A stretch of DNA of 64,000 nt from Rathayibacter sp. VKM Ac-2754 (lineage in GTDB: Bacteria > Actinomycetota > Actinomycetes > Actinomycetales > Microbacteriaceae): positions 496,001 through 560,000 of the forward strand of contig NZ_WUCC01000001.1 of assembly GCF_009807095.1 (NCBI RefSeq), given 5' to 3'. The notes below the pieces were generated by a model. The model saw nothing but the letters and a program-made list of their open reading frames with translations, had not been told where the DNA came from and did no database searches. The position numbers and the translations under genes are program-made. Each line of letters begins with the position of its first letter. The first letter of the stretch is position 1. Positions 1 through 8,021 of this stretch are shown here, in pieces.

Positions 1-1
1 A

Positions 2-223
2 TCGGCCGGGAACGGCCGCCGCGAGTACTACGGAGTGCGGACGATCCGCCGCGTGCTCGGGGTCGACGCGTCGCTCGACGGGGTCGCCCTCGGGTCGCTC
101 CGGCCGCTGTCGCCTCCCGTGCGCTTCGGCTTCTCTTCGGCGCCGGCCGCCCCGGCGATCGTCGACGTCACCACCACGATCGCGCTCCCGCGCGATGCCA
201 CGACCGCGTTTCCGCGGCACTGA
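2..223 (+). CDS. C-terminal fragment of an unrecognised protein
   Basis: An open frame enters from the left edge without a stop and ends at TGA 221-223, giving about 73 residues of a C-terminus. It contains REYYGVRTIRRVLGVD early and a Pro/Ala-rich linker before a final IVDVTTTIALPRD segment. I recognise no domain. Codon use is GC-rich at third positions like its neighbours. It ends 17 nt before the DUF2945 gene on the same strand, so the two may be cotranscribed. The true start lies outside the window. Confidence 0.5.
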   Translation, partial: SAGNGRREYYGVRTIRRVLGVDASLDGVALGSLRPLSPPVRFGFSSAPAAPAIVDVTTTIALPRDATTAFPRH

Positions 224-240
224 GAGAAGGGACGCTCCTC

Positions 241-438
241 ATGAAGAAGGGCGACAAGATCAGCTGGAACACCTCGCAGGGCGAGACCCACGGGAAGCTC
301 GTCGAGAAGAGGACGAAGGAGTTCCAGTTCGAGGGCCAGACGTTCAAGGCCTCGGACGACGAGCCGTACTGGATCGTCCAGAGCGACAAGACCGACGCGA
401 AGGCCGCGCACAAGGAGTCGTCGCTGAAGAAGAAGTAG
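241..438 (+). CDS. DUF2945 / hypervirulence-associated TUDOR-domain small protein
   Basis: A 65-residue basic protein with the layout of the DUF2945 (HVA1, TUDOR-like) family: KKGDKISWNTSQGETHGKLVEK at the N-terminus, then the strand pattern EFQFEGQTFKASDDEPYWIVQSDKT, ending in a Lys-rich tail. The length matches the family. A GAGAAGGGA Shine-Dalgarno region at about 223-231 precedes ATG 241. The family is small and cytoplasmic with no defined biochemical role. A nucleic-acid or protein-binding SH3/Tudor fold is inferred only. Confidence 0.85.
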   Translation: MKKGDKISWNTSQGETHGKLVEKRTKEFQFEGQTFKASDDEPYWIVQSDKTDAKAAHKESSLKKK

Positions 439-547
439 GGCGGCGGCTCCACCGCGGGATCCCCAGACCGTCGAGGGGGCCAGTACTCCGTGGCCACCTC
501 GACGGATCGGGTTCCCTCGCGTCGTGCGAGCGGACGGGAGGCCGCGG

Positions 548-1150
548 TCAGAGCCAGCCGCGCTCCTCCGCGAGCAGGACGGCCTGCTGGCGGGTGCGGA
601 CGGCGAGCTTCGCCAGCACGGCCGAGACGTGGTTGCGCACAGTGCCGGGGGCGAGCGACAGGGCGCGCGCGATCTGGCCGGTGGTCTCGCCGCGGCGGCC
701 CGCGCGGAGCACGTCGAGCTCGCGATCGGTGAGCGGGCAGCGCTGGTCGCTGAGCGCGTCGGCCGCGACCTCCGGGTCGACGTAGCGGCCGCCCGCCGCG
801 ACCCGGCGGATCACCTCGGCGACCTCGTGCGCATCCCGCGACTTGGGGAGGAACCCAGAGACCCCCGAGGCCAGCGCCCGCCGCAGCACTCCCGGCCGAG
901 CGTGGCGGGTGACCACGATGCAGCGCGTCGCGACCGTGCGCACCAGGCGCTCGGCGACGTCGACGCCGTCGAGCCCCGGCATCTCGAGGTCGAGCAGGCA
1001 GATGTCGGGGGTGAGGCGGGCGGCCTCGACGAGCGCCTCCTCGCCGTCGGCGCACTGCGCGACGACCTCGATGTCGTCCTCGAGCCCCAGGAGGGACGCC
1101 AGAGCCGAGCGGATCATCGCCTCGTCGTCGGCGATCAGCACGCGGATCAT
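548..1150 (-). CDS. LuxR/NarL-family response regulator (DesR-like)
   Basis: A 200-aa two-domain regulator. The receiver domain (about 1-120) has acidic pocket D8/D9, phospho-acceptor D54 in CLLDLEMPGLDG, and K103 in GFLPKS. The LuxR-type helix-turn-helix (about 138-195) contains LTDRELDVLRAGRRGETTGQIA and TVRNHVSAVLAKL. It overlaps the upstream kinase gene by 4 nt (ATGA), so it is the partner output protein of that kinase, translated coupled to it. Its targets cannot be deduced. The neighbouring divergent membrane-protein gene is a candidate by position only. Confidence 0.93.
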   Translation of the reverse strand: MIRVLIADDEAMIRSALASLLGLEDDIEVVAQCADGEEALVEAARLTPDICLLDLEMPGLDGVDVAERLVRTVATRCIVVTRHARPGVLRRALASGVSGFLPKSRDAHEVAEVIRRVAAGGRYVDPEVAADALSDQRCPLTDRELDVLRAGRRGETTGQIARALSLAPGTVRNHVSAVLAKLAVRTRQQAVLLAEERGWL

Positions 1151-2358
1151 CGTGCGGCCCCCGCCACCGGCACCGTCACGACGACGGTGAACGACCGGGC
1201 CCCGTGCTGCACCTCCAGCGAGCCGTCGGCTTCGGCGACCCGGCGGCCGATGCCCTCGAGCCCCGCCCCGCCGCCGTTGTCGGCCTCGACGGGCGCCGCC
1301 TCGGCGTCGTTCTCGATCGTGAACCGCCAGGCCCCCGCCTCCGGTCGCAGCGACAGCCGCGCCCACTTGCCGCCGCCGTGGCGGAGGACGTTCGTGGTCG
1401 TCTCGCGCACCACCGGCCCGAGGACGTCGGCCGGGGCGAGATCGGCGGAGGGGTCGACGGCCGCCTCCGCCGCGACTCCGGCCGCGCGCAGCAGATCGAC
1501 CGCGTTGGCCAGCTCGTCGCCGAGCGGGACGGAGCGGAACCGGGTGGCCAGGTCGCGCGTACCCTGCCGCGCCTCGTCGACGCTGGTGCGGGCGGCGCGC
1601 AGCTGGGCGAGCGCCGCCTCCTGATCGTGCGCCATCAGGCGCTCGGCGAGCTCGAGCTGCAGGGCGATCACCTGCAGGTGGTGCCCCTGCAGGTCGTGCA
1701 CATCGGTCGCGACCCTCAGCCGCTCCTGCGTGGCGCCGAGCCGCGCTTCGGAGGCACGGGCCTGATCGAGCGAGACCAGCACGTCCCACCACCACAGCGA
1801 GAGCACCGACATCCACGGCAGCGCGATCGAGTAGAAGCCGACGAGCGCGCTGCTCACGCCCTCGTCGGTCAGCGGCGCGACGTGCAGATCGATGAACCAG
1901 AGGGCGGCGAGCAGCAGCGTCCCGGCGAGCACGATCCGGCGGCGGAGGCCGGGGGCCCAGGGCAGCAGCACGAGCATCTGCACGACCGGGAGGACCGCGA
2001 TGGTCCACATCCCCGAGGCGACCCCGCCGAGGACGCCGTAGACGACGGCGACGGCGAGCGGCGCCCACGCAGTGCGCCGGCGCACCGAGAGCGGCTCTCC
2101 GCGCCGGTTGCGGTAGTCGAGCAGCAGCGGGACCTGCGCGAGGGTCCAGACGACGCCTCCGACGCCCACCACGAGCACGGCGGCGGTCCCCCGGCTCGAG
2201 AGGATGAGCGCCGGCACCCAGACGAGCACCAGGATCACGCCGAAGAAGAGGATGCCGCCGGCGGTGTACCACCAGGTCGCGGTGATGCTGCGGGTCAGCT
2301 GCAGGGTGCCGCGCGCCGTCCGCTCGGCATCGCTCACGGGCTCGGTCCGGGTGATCAC
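1147..2358 (-). CDS. Sensor histidine kinase, DesK/NarX type (HisKA_3)
   Basis: A 403-aa membrane kinase. About six hydrophobic segments fill residues 28-190. A dimerisation/phospho-acceptor helix follows with H221 in ATDVHDLQGHHLQVI, the HisKA_3 H-box. The C-terminal HATPase_c region shows the N-box-like VVRETTTNVLRHGGG and the G-box GGGAGLEGIGRRV. No extracellular sensor domain is apparent, so the signal is probably sensed in or near the membrane, as in DesK-like kinases. It is the first gene of a two-gene operon with its response regulator (4-nt overlap). It starts at ATG 2358 and faces the divergent gene at 2515. Confidence 0.92.
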   Translation of the reverse strand: MITRTEPVSDAERTARGTLQLTRSITATWWYTAGGILFFGVILVLVWVPALILSSRGTAAVLVVGVGGVVWTLAQVPLLLDYRNRRGEPLSVRRRTAWAPLAVAVVYGVLGGVASGMWTIAVLPVVQMLVLLPWAPGLRRRIVLAGTLLLAALWFIDLHVAPLTDEGVSSALVGFYSIALPWMSVLSLWWWDVLVSLDQARASEARLGATQERLRVATDVHDLQGHHLQVIALQLELAERLMAHDQEAALAQLRAARTSVDEARQGTRDLATRFRSVPLGDELANAVDLLRAAGVAAEAAVDPSADLAPADVLGPVVRETTTNVLRHGGGKWARLSLRPEAGAWRFTIENDAEAAPVEADNGGGAGLEGIGRRVAEADGSLEVQHGARSFTVVVTVPVAGAAR

Positions 2359-2514
2359 GAGGCCACCCTACGGGCGTGAGAGAAGTCACGGGTCCGAGGT
2401 GCGAAGCACCCGGGAGGCGGTGACGGACGGGCACTTCCCGCGGATCCGCGACCCCGGTGGACTGGAGTCACTCACGAGACGGACCACCCGGTCCCCGACC
2501 AGCAGGAGAACGTC

Positions 2515-3024
2515 ATGAGCGTCATCACCACCTTCCAGGACCTCGTCGCCGAGGTGCCCGACATCGTGCAGCCCCTCATCGTCGCGGCGGCCGGAGCCGT
2601 CCCGTTCGTCGAGGGCGAGGGCGCCGCGACCATCGGCATCATCGGCGGGGTGAACCCGGTCATCGCGGTCCTCGCGGCGATCGTCGGCAACTTCGCCTGC
2701 GTCGCCCTCGTGGTGCTGCTGAGCTCGGGAGCACGGCAGGCGGTCGTCAACCGCACGCGGGTGCCGGCCATGGCGGGCGGGGCACCGGAGCGGCCGGCGG
2801 TCTCGCCGCGCAAGGCCAAGTTCCAGCGGGCGTTCGAGCGCTACGGGGTCCCCGGGGTGAGCCTGCTCGGGCCGCTGCTGCTGCCGACGCAGTTCACCGC
2901 CTCGATGCTCGCGGCGGCGGGCGTCGGCCGCGGGCGGATCCTGGTCTGGCAGGGCATCGCGATCGTCGCGTGGACGACGATCATCGCCGTGATCATCAGC
3001 GGTGTGCTGTCGACGGTGGGCTGA
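2515..3024 (+). CDS. Small multidrug-export-family membrane protein (Sm_multidrug_ex / DedA-like)
   Basis: A 169-aa protein with about four membrane segments (residues about 18-38, 42-72, 108-130, 142-168). The re-entrant-like VPFVEGEGAATIGIIGGVNP and GPLLLPTQFTASMLAAAGV motifs resemble the small multidrug efflux family. AGGAGA at 2502-2507 precedes ATG 2515. Transport of drugs is the family name, not shown here. It is divergent from the two-component pair across 156 bp, making it a plausible but unproven target. Confidence 0.75.
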   Translation: MSVITTFQDLVAEVPDIVQPLIVAAAGAVPFVEGEGAATIGIIGGVNPVIAVLAAIVGNFACVALVVLLSSGARQAVVNRTRVPAMAGGAPERPAVSPRKAKFQRAFERYGVPGVSLLGPLLLPTQFTASMLAAAGVGRGRILVWQGIAIVAWTTIIAVIISGVLSTVG

Positions 3025-3190
3025 GCCCTGCGGTCGGCCCGGCTGGCTCGGTGCCCGAGTGGACGCCGGACGGGTCTCCGACGGCCCGCCGCGCCCGGTG
3101 GGCGTCCAGTCGCGTCGGACCGTGCCGCGAGTGGGCGCCCACCGGGCGCTGGGCCGTCTCAGCTCCCGTCCGGAGGCGCAGGATGGACGC

Positions 3191-3745
3191 ATGAGCGACC
3201 AGCCCGAGCGGTGGACCCGCGCGACGACGCAGCCCGACATGTGGACCGACCCGGAGGACGACCCTCGCGAGGGGACGAGCCCCGACGGCGAGCCGGCGAC
3301 CCTCGAGGACTACCTCTCGGCCTACCGCCACACGCTGATCATGAAGTGCGACGGACTCACTCCGGAGCAGCTGGCCCGGCGCTCGGTCCCGCCGTCGACG
3401 ATGTCGCTGCTCGGACTCCTCCGCCATCTGGCCGAGGTCGAGCGGGACTGGCGCGGCTGGCTGAGCACGGACGCGCCTCCCTCGAAGCTCTACGGAGGCC
3501 GGGACGACGACTTCGACGGCGCGATCGGCGAGCAGGCGGTCGTGGACGAGGCGCTCGCGTCGCTGCAGCGGGAGCAGCGGGACACCGACGCCGCGATCGC
3601 CCAGCACCCCGATCTCGGCGAGCGGGTCGGGCGCGACGGCATCGCGATCCGCGAGCTGCTGGTGCACCGCATCGAGGAGTACGCGCGGCACTGCGGGCAC
3701 GCCGACCTGCTCCGCGAGTGCGTCGACGGCCGCGTCGGGCAGTGA
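3191..3745 (+). CDS. DinB-superfamily protein (DUF664)
   Basis: A 184-aa DinB/DUF664-type four-helix-bundle protein. After a short acidic N-terminus, the helical motif TLEDYLSAYRHTLIMKCDGLTPEQLARRSVPPSTMSLLGLLRHLAEVE is typical of the mycothiol-dependent DinB fold. Candidate metal ligands are His in LLRHLAEVE and His in RHCGHADLLRE. The start ATG 3191 is chosen because GGAGGCGCAGG lies just upstream and the domain begins shortly after. The frame is open further upstream but without domain sequence. The substrate is unknown; thiol-transferase chemistry is inferred from the superfamily. Confidence 0.85.
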   Translation: MSDQPERWTRATTQPDMWTDPEDDPREGTSPDGEPATLEDYLSAYRHTLIMKCDGLTPEQLARRSVPPSTMSLLGLLRHLAEVERDWRGWLSTDAPPSKLYGGRDDDFDGAIGEQAVVDEALASLQREQRDTDAAIAQHPDLGERVGRDGIAIRELLVHRIEEYARHCGHADLLRECVDGRVGQ

Positions 3746-3800
3746 CGGCGGCAGAGCATCAGCCAGGAGCTCGGTCCCTCGCCCCACAGCGGAGACCCCT

Positions 3801-3842
3801 GCCGCTCAGCTGATGATCCGCGGGCGGATCGACGTCAGCGGC
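3801..3842. terminator. Hairpin between convergent genes
   Basis: GCCGCT (3801-3806) pairs with AGCGGC (3837-3842), and an inner stem GATCCGC / GCGGATC (3815-3821 / 3824-3830) has a 2-nt loop. The structure sits between the DinB-type gene and the oppositely oriented tetR, and includes the tetR stop codon. No T-tract is visible, as is usual in actinobacterial terminators. Confidence 0.5.
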
Positions 3843-4428
3843 GGTCGAGGAGCGCGAGCAGCGCCGGCTCCACCTCCGCCTCGGTGATGTGGCCCGCGAC
3901 GACGAGCTCGGCCAGACCGTGCACCGCACCCCAGACGGCGGTGGTCAGGGCGGCGGCCGCGGCGGAGGAGGCGTCGGCCGGCAGGAGGGATGCGGTCGCG
4001 GTGGCGAGCACCGCCTCGACCCCGTCGATCAGCGGAGCCATCGCGCCGCTCGGCGACCCCGGGACGCAGACCTCGGGGTCGTAGATGACGCGGAAGCGCT
4101 CGGGGTGCCGGGCCGCGTAGCCGACGTAGGCGCCTCCGATGAGCACCGCGCTCGACTCCGCCGAGCGCCCGGCCGCCTGCTCCTGCGCCCCGGTCAGCGC
4201 CGCGAGCAGCTCGGCCATGCTGACCTCGCTCAGCCGCTTGAGGAGCGCGGTGCGGTCGCCGAAGTGGTGGTAGGGCGCGTTGTGGCTGACGCCCGCGGCC
4301 CGCGCGACCTCGCGGAGACTGAGTGTGGCGTGCCCCTGAGTGCGGAGGAGGTCGAACGCCGCGGCCTCGAGCGCGGGCGCGAGATTCCCGTGGTGGTAGG
4401 CGCTGGGTGATCTTGACACGAGCAACAT
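3835..4428 (-). CDS. TetR-family transcriptional regulator
   Basis: A 197-aa regulator from ATG 4428. The N-terminal HTH is HATLSLREVARAAGVSHNAPYHHFGDRTALLKRL (about 30-65), followed by an alpha-helical ligand domain of the WHG-like type with RHPERFRVIYDPE. The open frame continues upstream but through operator repeats, so the shorter start is preferred. It is divergent from the flavodoxin-fold reductase at 4532. A good sigma-70 promoter (CATCAA/ATTATG on the plus strand) lies in the shared intergenic region together with three 18-bp repeats. Autoregulation and control of the reductase gene are therefore likely. Confidence 0.9.
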   Translation of the reverse strand: MLLVSRSPSAYHHGNLAPALEAAAFDLLRTQGHATLSLREVARAAGVSHNAPYHHFGDRTALLKRLSEVSMAELLAALTGAQEQAAGRSAESSAVLIGGAYVGYAARHPERFRVIYDPEVCVPGSPSGAMAPLIDGVEAVLATATASLLPADASSAAAAALTTAVWGAVHGLAELVVAGHITEAEVEPALLALLDRR

Positions 4429-4456
4429 CGTAGCTCTAGCGTCGGAGTCGTCGATG

Positions 4457-4505
4457 TGGGCACTGTCCACATTCTGGGCGATGTCCATATTATGGGCGAC
4501 GTCCA
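4457..4505. promoter_or_regulatory. Three 18-bp-spaced operator repeats between tetR and reductase
   Basis: Three copies of TGGGCRNYGTCCA occur at 4457-4469 (TGGGCACTGTCCA), 4475-4487 (TGGGCGATGTCCA) and 4493-4505 (TGGGCGACGTCCA). They are spaced exactly 18 bp, and each is an imperfect palindrome (TGGgC...GtCCA). They lie in the 103-bp gap between divergent genes and overlap candidate promoters for both. They are probably the binding sites of the adjacent TetR protein; this is inferred from position and symmetry. Confidence 0.7.
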
Positions 4506-4517
4506 GATCGGCATCAA
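4489..4517 (-). promoter_or_regulatory. Sigma-70-like promoter of tetR
   Basis: On the minus strand, TTGATG (4517-4512) and CATAAT (4494-4489) are separated by exactly 17 nt, a close match to TTGACA-N17-TATAAT. The -10 element lies between operator repeats 2 and 3, so occupied operators would block it. On the plus strand the same AT-rich spot offers TATTAT (4488-4493) as a -10 for the divergent reductase gene, with a weak -35. Confidence 0.6.
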
Positions 4518-4531
4518 TCACTGGAGGCACC

Positions 4532-5134
4532 GTGCACACCCTGATCATCGACGGACACCCGAATCCGGACTCCCTCTGCGCCGCCCTCGCTCGGCGGTAC
4601 GCCGACGAGCACGGCGACGCCGAGGTCCTCGCCGTCCGCGACCTCGCGTTCGACCCCGACATGCGCTTCGGCTACACCCGCCGGCAGGAGCTCGAGCCCG
4701 ATCTGGAGCGCGCCTGGCTGCTGCTGCTCGAGGCGCGGCACGTGGTCGTCGTGACACCGGTCTGGTGGGGCTCGGTGCCCGCCGTGCTCAAGGGGTTCTT
4801 CGACCGGGTGCTGCTGCCGCGCCGGGCCTACCGCACGCGGCCGAACGGCCTACCGGAGGGACTACTCACCGGGCGGACGGGACGCGTGATCGTCACCTCC
4901 GACTCTCCGCGCTGGTACCTGCCACTCGTCGGCGACACGACGGTGCGGCACGTCAGGCGCACGACGCTGCGCTTCTGCGGGATCCGGCCGGTGCGGGCGA
5001 CGCGACTCGGGCCGGTGAAGGACTCGACTCCCGAGCGGCGGCAGGCGTGGCTGGCCGAGGCGGGTCGGCTCGGCCGGCTCGACGCGAGGCGGAGCAGCGC
5101 CGTCGCGGCCCGTCCGGAGCCCGCCGCGCTCTGA
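4532..5134 (+). CDS. NAD(P)H-dependent flavodoxin-fold oxidoreductase (NQO/MdaB-like)
   Basis: A 200-aa protein of the flavodoxin_2 fold. The N-terminus HTLIIDGHPNPDSLCAAL is the FMN/FAD phosphate-binding start of NAD(P)H:quinone reductases, and TPVWWGSVPAVLKGFFDRVL is the family's flavin-contact motif. GTG 4532 is chosen because GGAGG (4523-4527) is ideally placed; upstream sequence in frame is operator DNA. Probable role: two-electron reduction of quinones or electrophiles in the cytoplasm, induced when the divergent TetR regulator releases the operator. The substrate is unknown. Confidence 0.85.
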   Translation: MHTLIIDGHPNPDSLCAALARRYADEHGDAEVLAVRDLAFDPDMRFGYTRRQELEPDLERAWLLLLEARHVVVVTPVWWGSVPAVLKGFFDRVLLPRRAYRTRPNGLPEGLLTGRTGRVIVTSDSPRWYLPLVGDTTVRHVRRTTLRFCGIRPVRATRLGPVKDSTPERRQAWLAEAGRLGRLDARRSSAVAARPEPAAL

Positions 5135-5150
5135 CGCGCGCCTTCCGTGC

Positions 5151-5326
5151 GACCTCCGGCTCGTCGAATCCGCTTCGGCTCGTCGAAATCGCCCGATTCC
5201 GCGAGCCGAACAGGATTCTGCGAGCCGGAGGTCGACTCCGGAGAACGTTCGGCTCGCAGAAACCGGTTCGGCTCGCGAGAACCGCCCGATCCCGCGAGCC
5301 GGACGCGATTCTGCGAGCCGGAGGTC
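5151..5326. repeat. Two tandem long imperfect palindromes
   Basis: Element 1 (5151-5233) begins GACCTCCGGCTCG and ends CGAGCCGGAGGTC. Its arms of about 40 nt match with few mismatches. Element 2 (5234-5326) repeats the same right arm (GATTCTGCGAGCCGGAGGTC) and a diverged left arm. Internal words GGCTCGC, TTCGGCTCG and GATTC recur. They fill the gap between two convergent genes and could act as a bidirectional terminator or be a REP-like mobile palindrome. Confidence 0.75.
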
Positions 5327-5338
5327 GGCTGAGGGGCG

Positions 5339-6352
5339 TCAGGCCGAGCGGCGCACCAGCTCGTGCACCCAGGCCAGCTTCTCGGCGATCACCGGAGTGA
5401 TGACGAACGGGTAGAGGTCGTCCTTGCCCATCGAGCGGTTCACGCTGTTGAGCGCGAGCGAGAAGCCGTGCCAGCGACCAAGGATCTCGGGCATCTCGAG
5501 CGTCGAGACCCGGTCGGCACCGACGGCGTGCACGCTGCCGACCAGCGAATCGGGGAGGCGCCCCCACGGACCGGCGATGGTCATGCCGACCGAGGCGGTC
5601 GTCTCGAGCGCGTCGGCGATGTGCAGGTAGTGCGCGAAGGTCTCCGCGAAGTCCTCCCACGGGTGGGTCGTCGCGTACTGCGAGATGTGCTCGCGCGCCC
5701 AGTCCTCGCTCCCCGACGCTCCGGAGTAGTGCGTGTCGAGCGCGGCCGCATAGTCGGCGCGCTCGTCGCCGAACAGCGACCGGAACGCCGGGATCAGATC
5801 GGTGCCCTCGACCAGCAGCTGCCAGTAGTAGTGGCCGATCTCGTGGCGGAAGTGGCCGAGCATCGTCCGGTACGGCTCGCCGAGGCGCGCCTTGAGGGCC
5901 TCGCGGTGCGCGTCGTTGCCCTCCGAGAGGTCGACGGTGACGACTCCGTCGGCGTGACCCGTCGTCACATGCTGTCCCTGCGCCGACGACAGCAGCTCGA
6001 AGGTGAGCCCCGTGGAGCCGCGGCGGCGCTCGACGGGCAGGTCGAGGTGGTGCAGCTGGCGCACGAGGCGGCGCTTGGCGAACTCGGCGACCGTCAGCTG
6101 GCTCAGGGTCGCCGCGTCGTAGACCGCGGGGCGCACGCCGGTGAGGGCGCAGGAGGCGCAGGCGCCGCCGGTCCCCTCCTCCGCCAGCCAGGTGCAGCCG
6201 ATGGTGTCGCGGTAGCGGCACAGCTGCCGGCCCGAGGCCTCGGCGAGCTCGTCGCGGTCGAGGTCGTAGGCGAGCGCGGTGCGGCAGCGGAGGCACACCG
6301 CGTCCTCGAACTCGACGCGGGCCTCGCAGTGGGGGCAGCCGAACACGCGCAT
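5339..6352 (-). CDS. Zinc-ribbon / putative zinc-binding metallopeptidase (Peptidase_Mx)
   Basis: A 337-aa protein. The N-terminal zinc ribbon (CPHCEARVEFEDAVCLRC) is followed by a second Cys pair (CASC), then a metallopeptidase domain with HEIGHYYW (HExxH) and a downstream ETFAHYLHI helix that can supply the third ligand. This matches the Peptidase_Mx family (about 330 aa). ATG 6352 is preferred because the zinc ribbon starts at once; a GTG at 6406 would add 18 residues without domain sequence. It is probably cytoplasmic, with no signal peptide. The physiological substrate is unknown. It converges on the reductase gene across the palindromic repeats. Confidence 0.85.
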   Translation of the reverse strand: MRVFGCPHCEARVEFEDAVCLRCRTALAYDLDRDELAEASGRQLCRYRDTIGCTWLAEEGTGGACASCALTGVRPAVYDAATLSQLTVAEFAKRRLVRQLHHLDLPVERRRGSTGLTFELLSSAQGQHVTTGHADGVVTVDLSEGNDAHREALKARLGEPYRTMLGHFRHEIGHYYWQLLVEGTDLIPAFRSLFGDERADYAAALDTHYSGASGSEDWAREHISQYATTHPWEDFAETFAHYLHIADALETTASVGMTIAGPWGRLPDSLVGSVHAVGADRVSTLEMPEILGRWHGFSLALNSVNRSMGKDDLYPFVITPVIAEKLAWVHELVRRSA

Positions 6353-6469
6353 GCGGAGGGGGCCTTCCGGGGTGACGAGGCGGCGGCGGGCGCCGCCCCT
6401 CGACACTAGTCAGCCCTCGGCGGGTGCGCGCGGGGTTGCCCCGGGCGGCTCGTGCTGCCTCACCCCTCG

Positions 6470-6592
6470 CTGATCGAGCAGCCCGCAGAGCGGGCGTGTC
6501 GAGATCCACGTCCGTCAGGAGGTCAGGGCTGACGCCTGATCTGCTGACGCTGGTGGGTCTCGATACGCCCCTGCGGGGCTGCTCGACCAGCA
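6470..6592. repeat. Dispersed CTGGTCGAG/CTCGATCAGCA palindromic repeat, copy A
   Basis: Starts CTGATCGAGCAGCCCGC and ends GGGCTGCTCGACCAGCA, with the internal words GTCGAGATCC, GATCTGCTGAC and GTCTCGATACGCCC. The two ends are inverted repeats of each other. It sits between the metallopeptidase and aldehyde dehydrogenase genes (286-bp gap, nothing else seen there). Related copies occur at about 11.3, 17.1, 23.4-23.9 and 29.7 kb. Confidence 0.85.
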
Positions 6593-6638
6593 TGGACGAC
6601 GAGGCGAGACGCGCCGAGTCGACGCCTCCGCTTCACCC

Positions 6639-8021
6639 TCACGCGATGCGGATCAGCTTCTTGTTGACGAACTCCTCGAGGGCGCTGCGGCCCATCTCGC
6701 GGCCGGTGCCCGAGCGCTTCACGCCGCCGAAGGGCAGCTCGACGGCGTCGCCGAGGACGAGGTTGATCCAGACCATGCCCGCGTCGATCCGGTCGGCGAG
6801 ACGCAGCGCCTGCTCGGAGTCGGTCGTGTAGAGGTACGAGCCGAGACCGAACGGGGTGTCGTTCGCGAGGGCGATCGCCTCGTCCTCGTCGCGCACCCGG
6901 TAGAGCGCGGCGACGGGGCCGAAGAACTCCTCGCGGTACGCGTTCATCTCGGGAGTGACGTCCTCGAGGACGGCGGGCGGGAAGAAGTTGCCCGTCACCT
7001 CGCCGCTCGCGCGCACGGTCGCGCCCTGCTCGCGCGCGATCGTCAGCTGCTGCTCGAGGCGCGAGGTGGCGGCGGAGGAGGAGAGCGGGCCGAGCAGCGT
7101 GCCCTCGGCGAACGGGTCGGCCGGCTGGGCCGCGGTGAACGCCTCCGTGAACTTGGCGGCGAAGGCCTCGTACAGGTCGTCGATGACGATGAAGCGCTTG
7201 GCGGCGTTGCACGACTGGCCGTTGTTGTCGAGGCGGGCGGCGACCGCGTCCTCGACCGCCTTGTCGAGGTCGTCGGTCGACAGCAGGATGAACGGGTCGG
7301 AGCCGCCGAGCTCGAGCACGACCTTCTTGAGGTGCCGCCCGGCGATCTCGGCGACGGCCGCGCCGGCGCGCTCTGAGCCGGTGACCGAGACACCCTGCAC
7401 CCGCGGGTCGGCGATGACGGTCGCGGCCTGGTCGTTGGTCGCGTAGAGGTTCACGTAGACGCCGGAGGGAGCGCCCAGCTCCTCGGCCGCGGTGCGGAAG
7501 ATGTCGGCGATCGCGGCCGCCGACTCCGGGCACTGCGGCGCGTGCTTGAGCAGGATCGTGTTGCCCGCGACGATGTTCGGGCCGGCGAAGCGGGCGACCT
7601 GGTAGTAGGGGAAGTTCCACGGCATGATGCCCAGCAGCACGCCGAGGCCGGCGCGACGGACGAACGCGGAGCCGGTGCCGTCCGACAGCTCGATGGGCTC
7701 GTCGGCGAGGAACGTCTCGCCGTTGTCGGCGTAGTAGCGGTAGATGTCGGCGGCGAAGCCGACCTCGCCGGCGGCCTGCTCGAGCGGCTTGCCCATCTCG
7801 CGCACGATGATCTCGGCGAGGGCGTCGGCGCGCTCGACGTGCAGGTCGGCGACCCGCGCGATCAGGGCGGCGCGGGTCGCCACGGGCACGGTGCGCGACC
7901 ACGTCGAGTACGCGTCGTGGGCGGCTCCGATCGCGTCGGTGAGCTCGCCGTCGGTGACGGTCGGGTACTCGCTGAGGGTCGCGCCGGAGGCCGGGTCGAT
8001 CACGGCGTAGTGGGTGCTCAT
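6639..8021 (-). CDS. NAD(P)-dependent aldehyde dehydrogenase (succinate-semialdehyde / 4-aminobutyraldehyde type)
   Basis: A 460-aa ALDH. The oxyanion/N motif is PWNFPYYQ (about 134-141), the general base E237 lies in LELGGSDP, the catalytic Cys C271 in NNGQSCNAAKRF, and the C-terminal motif is LPFGGVKRSGTGRE. Length and motifs match short GabD/SSADH-type enzymes. Its ATG overlaps the stop of the amine oxidase gene by 4 nt, so both are in one operon. The natural reading is oxidation of the aldehyde made by that oxidase, for example 4-aminobutyraldehyde to GABA, or succinate semialdehyde to succinate. The exact substrate is inferred. Confidence 0.9.
   Translation of the reverse strand: MSTHYAVIDPASGATLSEYPTVTDGELTDAIGAAHDAYSTWSRTVPVATRAALIARVADLHVERADALAEIIVREMGKPLEQAAGEVGFAADIYRYYADNGETFLADEPIELSDGTGSAFVRRAGLGVLLGIMPWNFPYYQVARFAGPNIVAGNTILLKHAPQCPESAAAIADIFRTAAEELGAPSGVYVNLYATNDQAATVIADPRVQGVSVTGSERAGAAVAEIAGRHLKKVVLELGGSDPFILLSTDDLDKAVEDAVAARLDNNGQSCNAAKRFIVIDDLYEAFAAKFTEAFTAAQPADPFAEGTLLGPLSSSAATSRLEQQLTIAREQGATVRASGEVTGNFFPPAVLEDVTPEMNAYREEFFGPVAALYRVRDEDEAIALANDTPFGLGSYLYTTDSEQALRLADRIDAGMVWINLVLGDAVELPFGGVKRSGTGREMGRSALEEFVNKKLIRIA

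Noticed and set aside
548-2434. Very long minus-strand open frame across the kinase gene
   Set aside because: Only its last 200 codons are coding (response regulator). The rest is an antisense-frame artefact of high GC, with Arg/Pro/Ala-rich nonsense sequence overlapping the real kinase frame.
4429-4662. N-terminal extension of tetR with a hexapeptide-like repeat
   Set aside because: The apparent repeat is the translation of the 18-bp operator copies. The HTH domain starts after ATG 4428.
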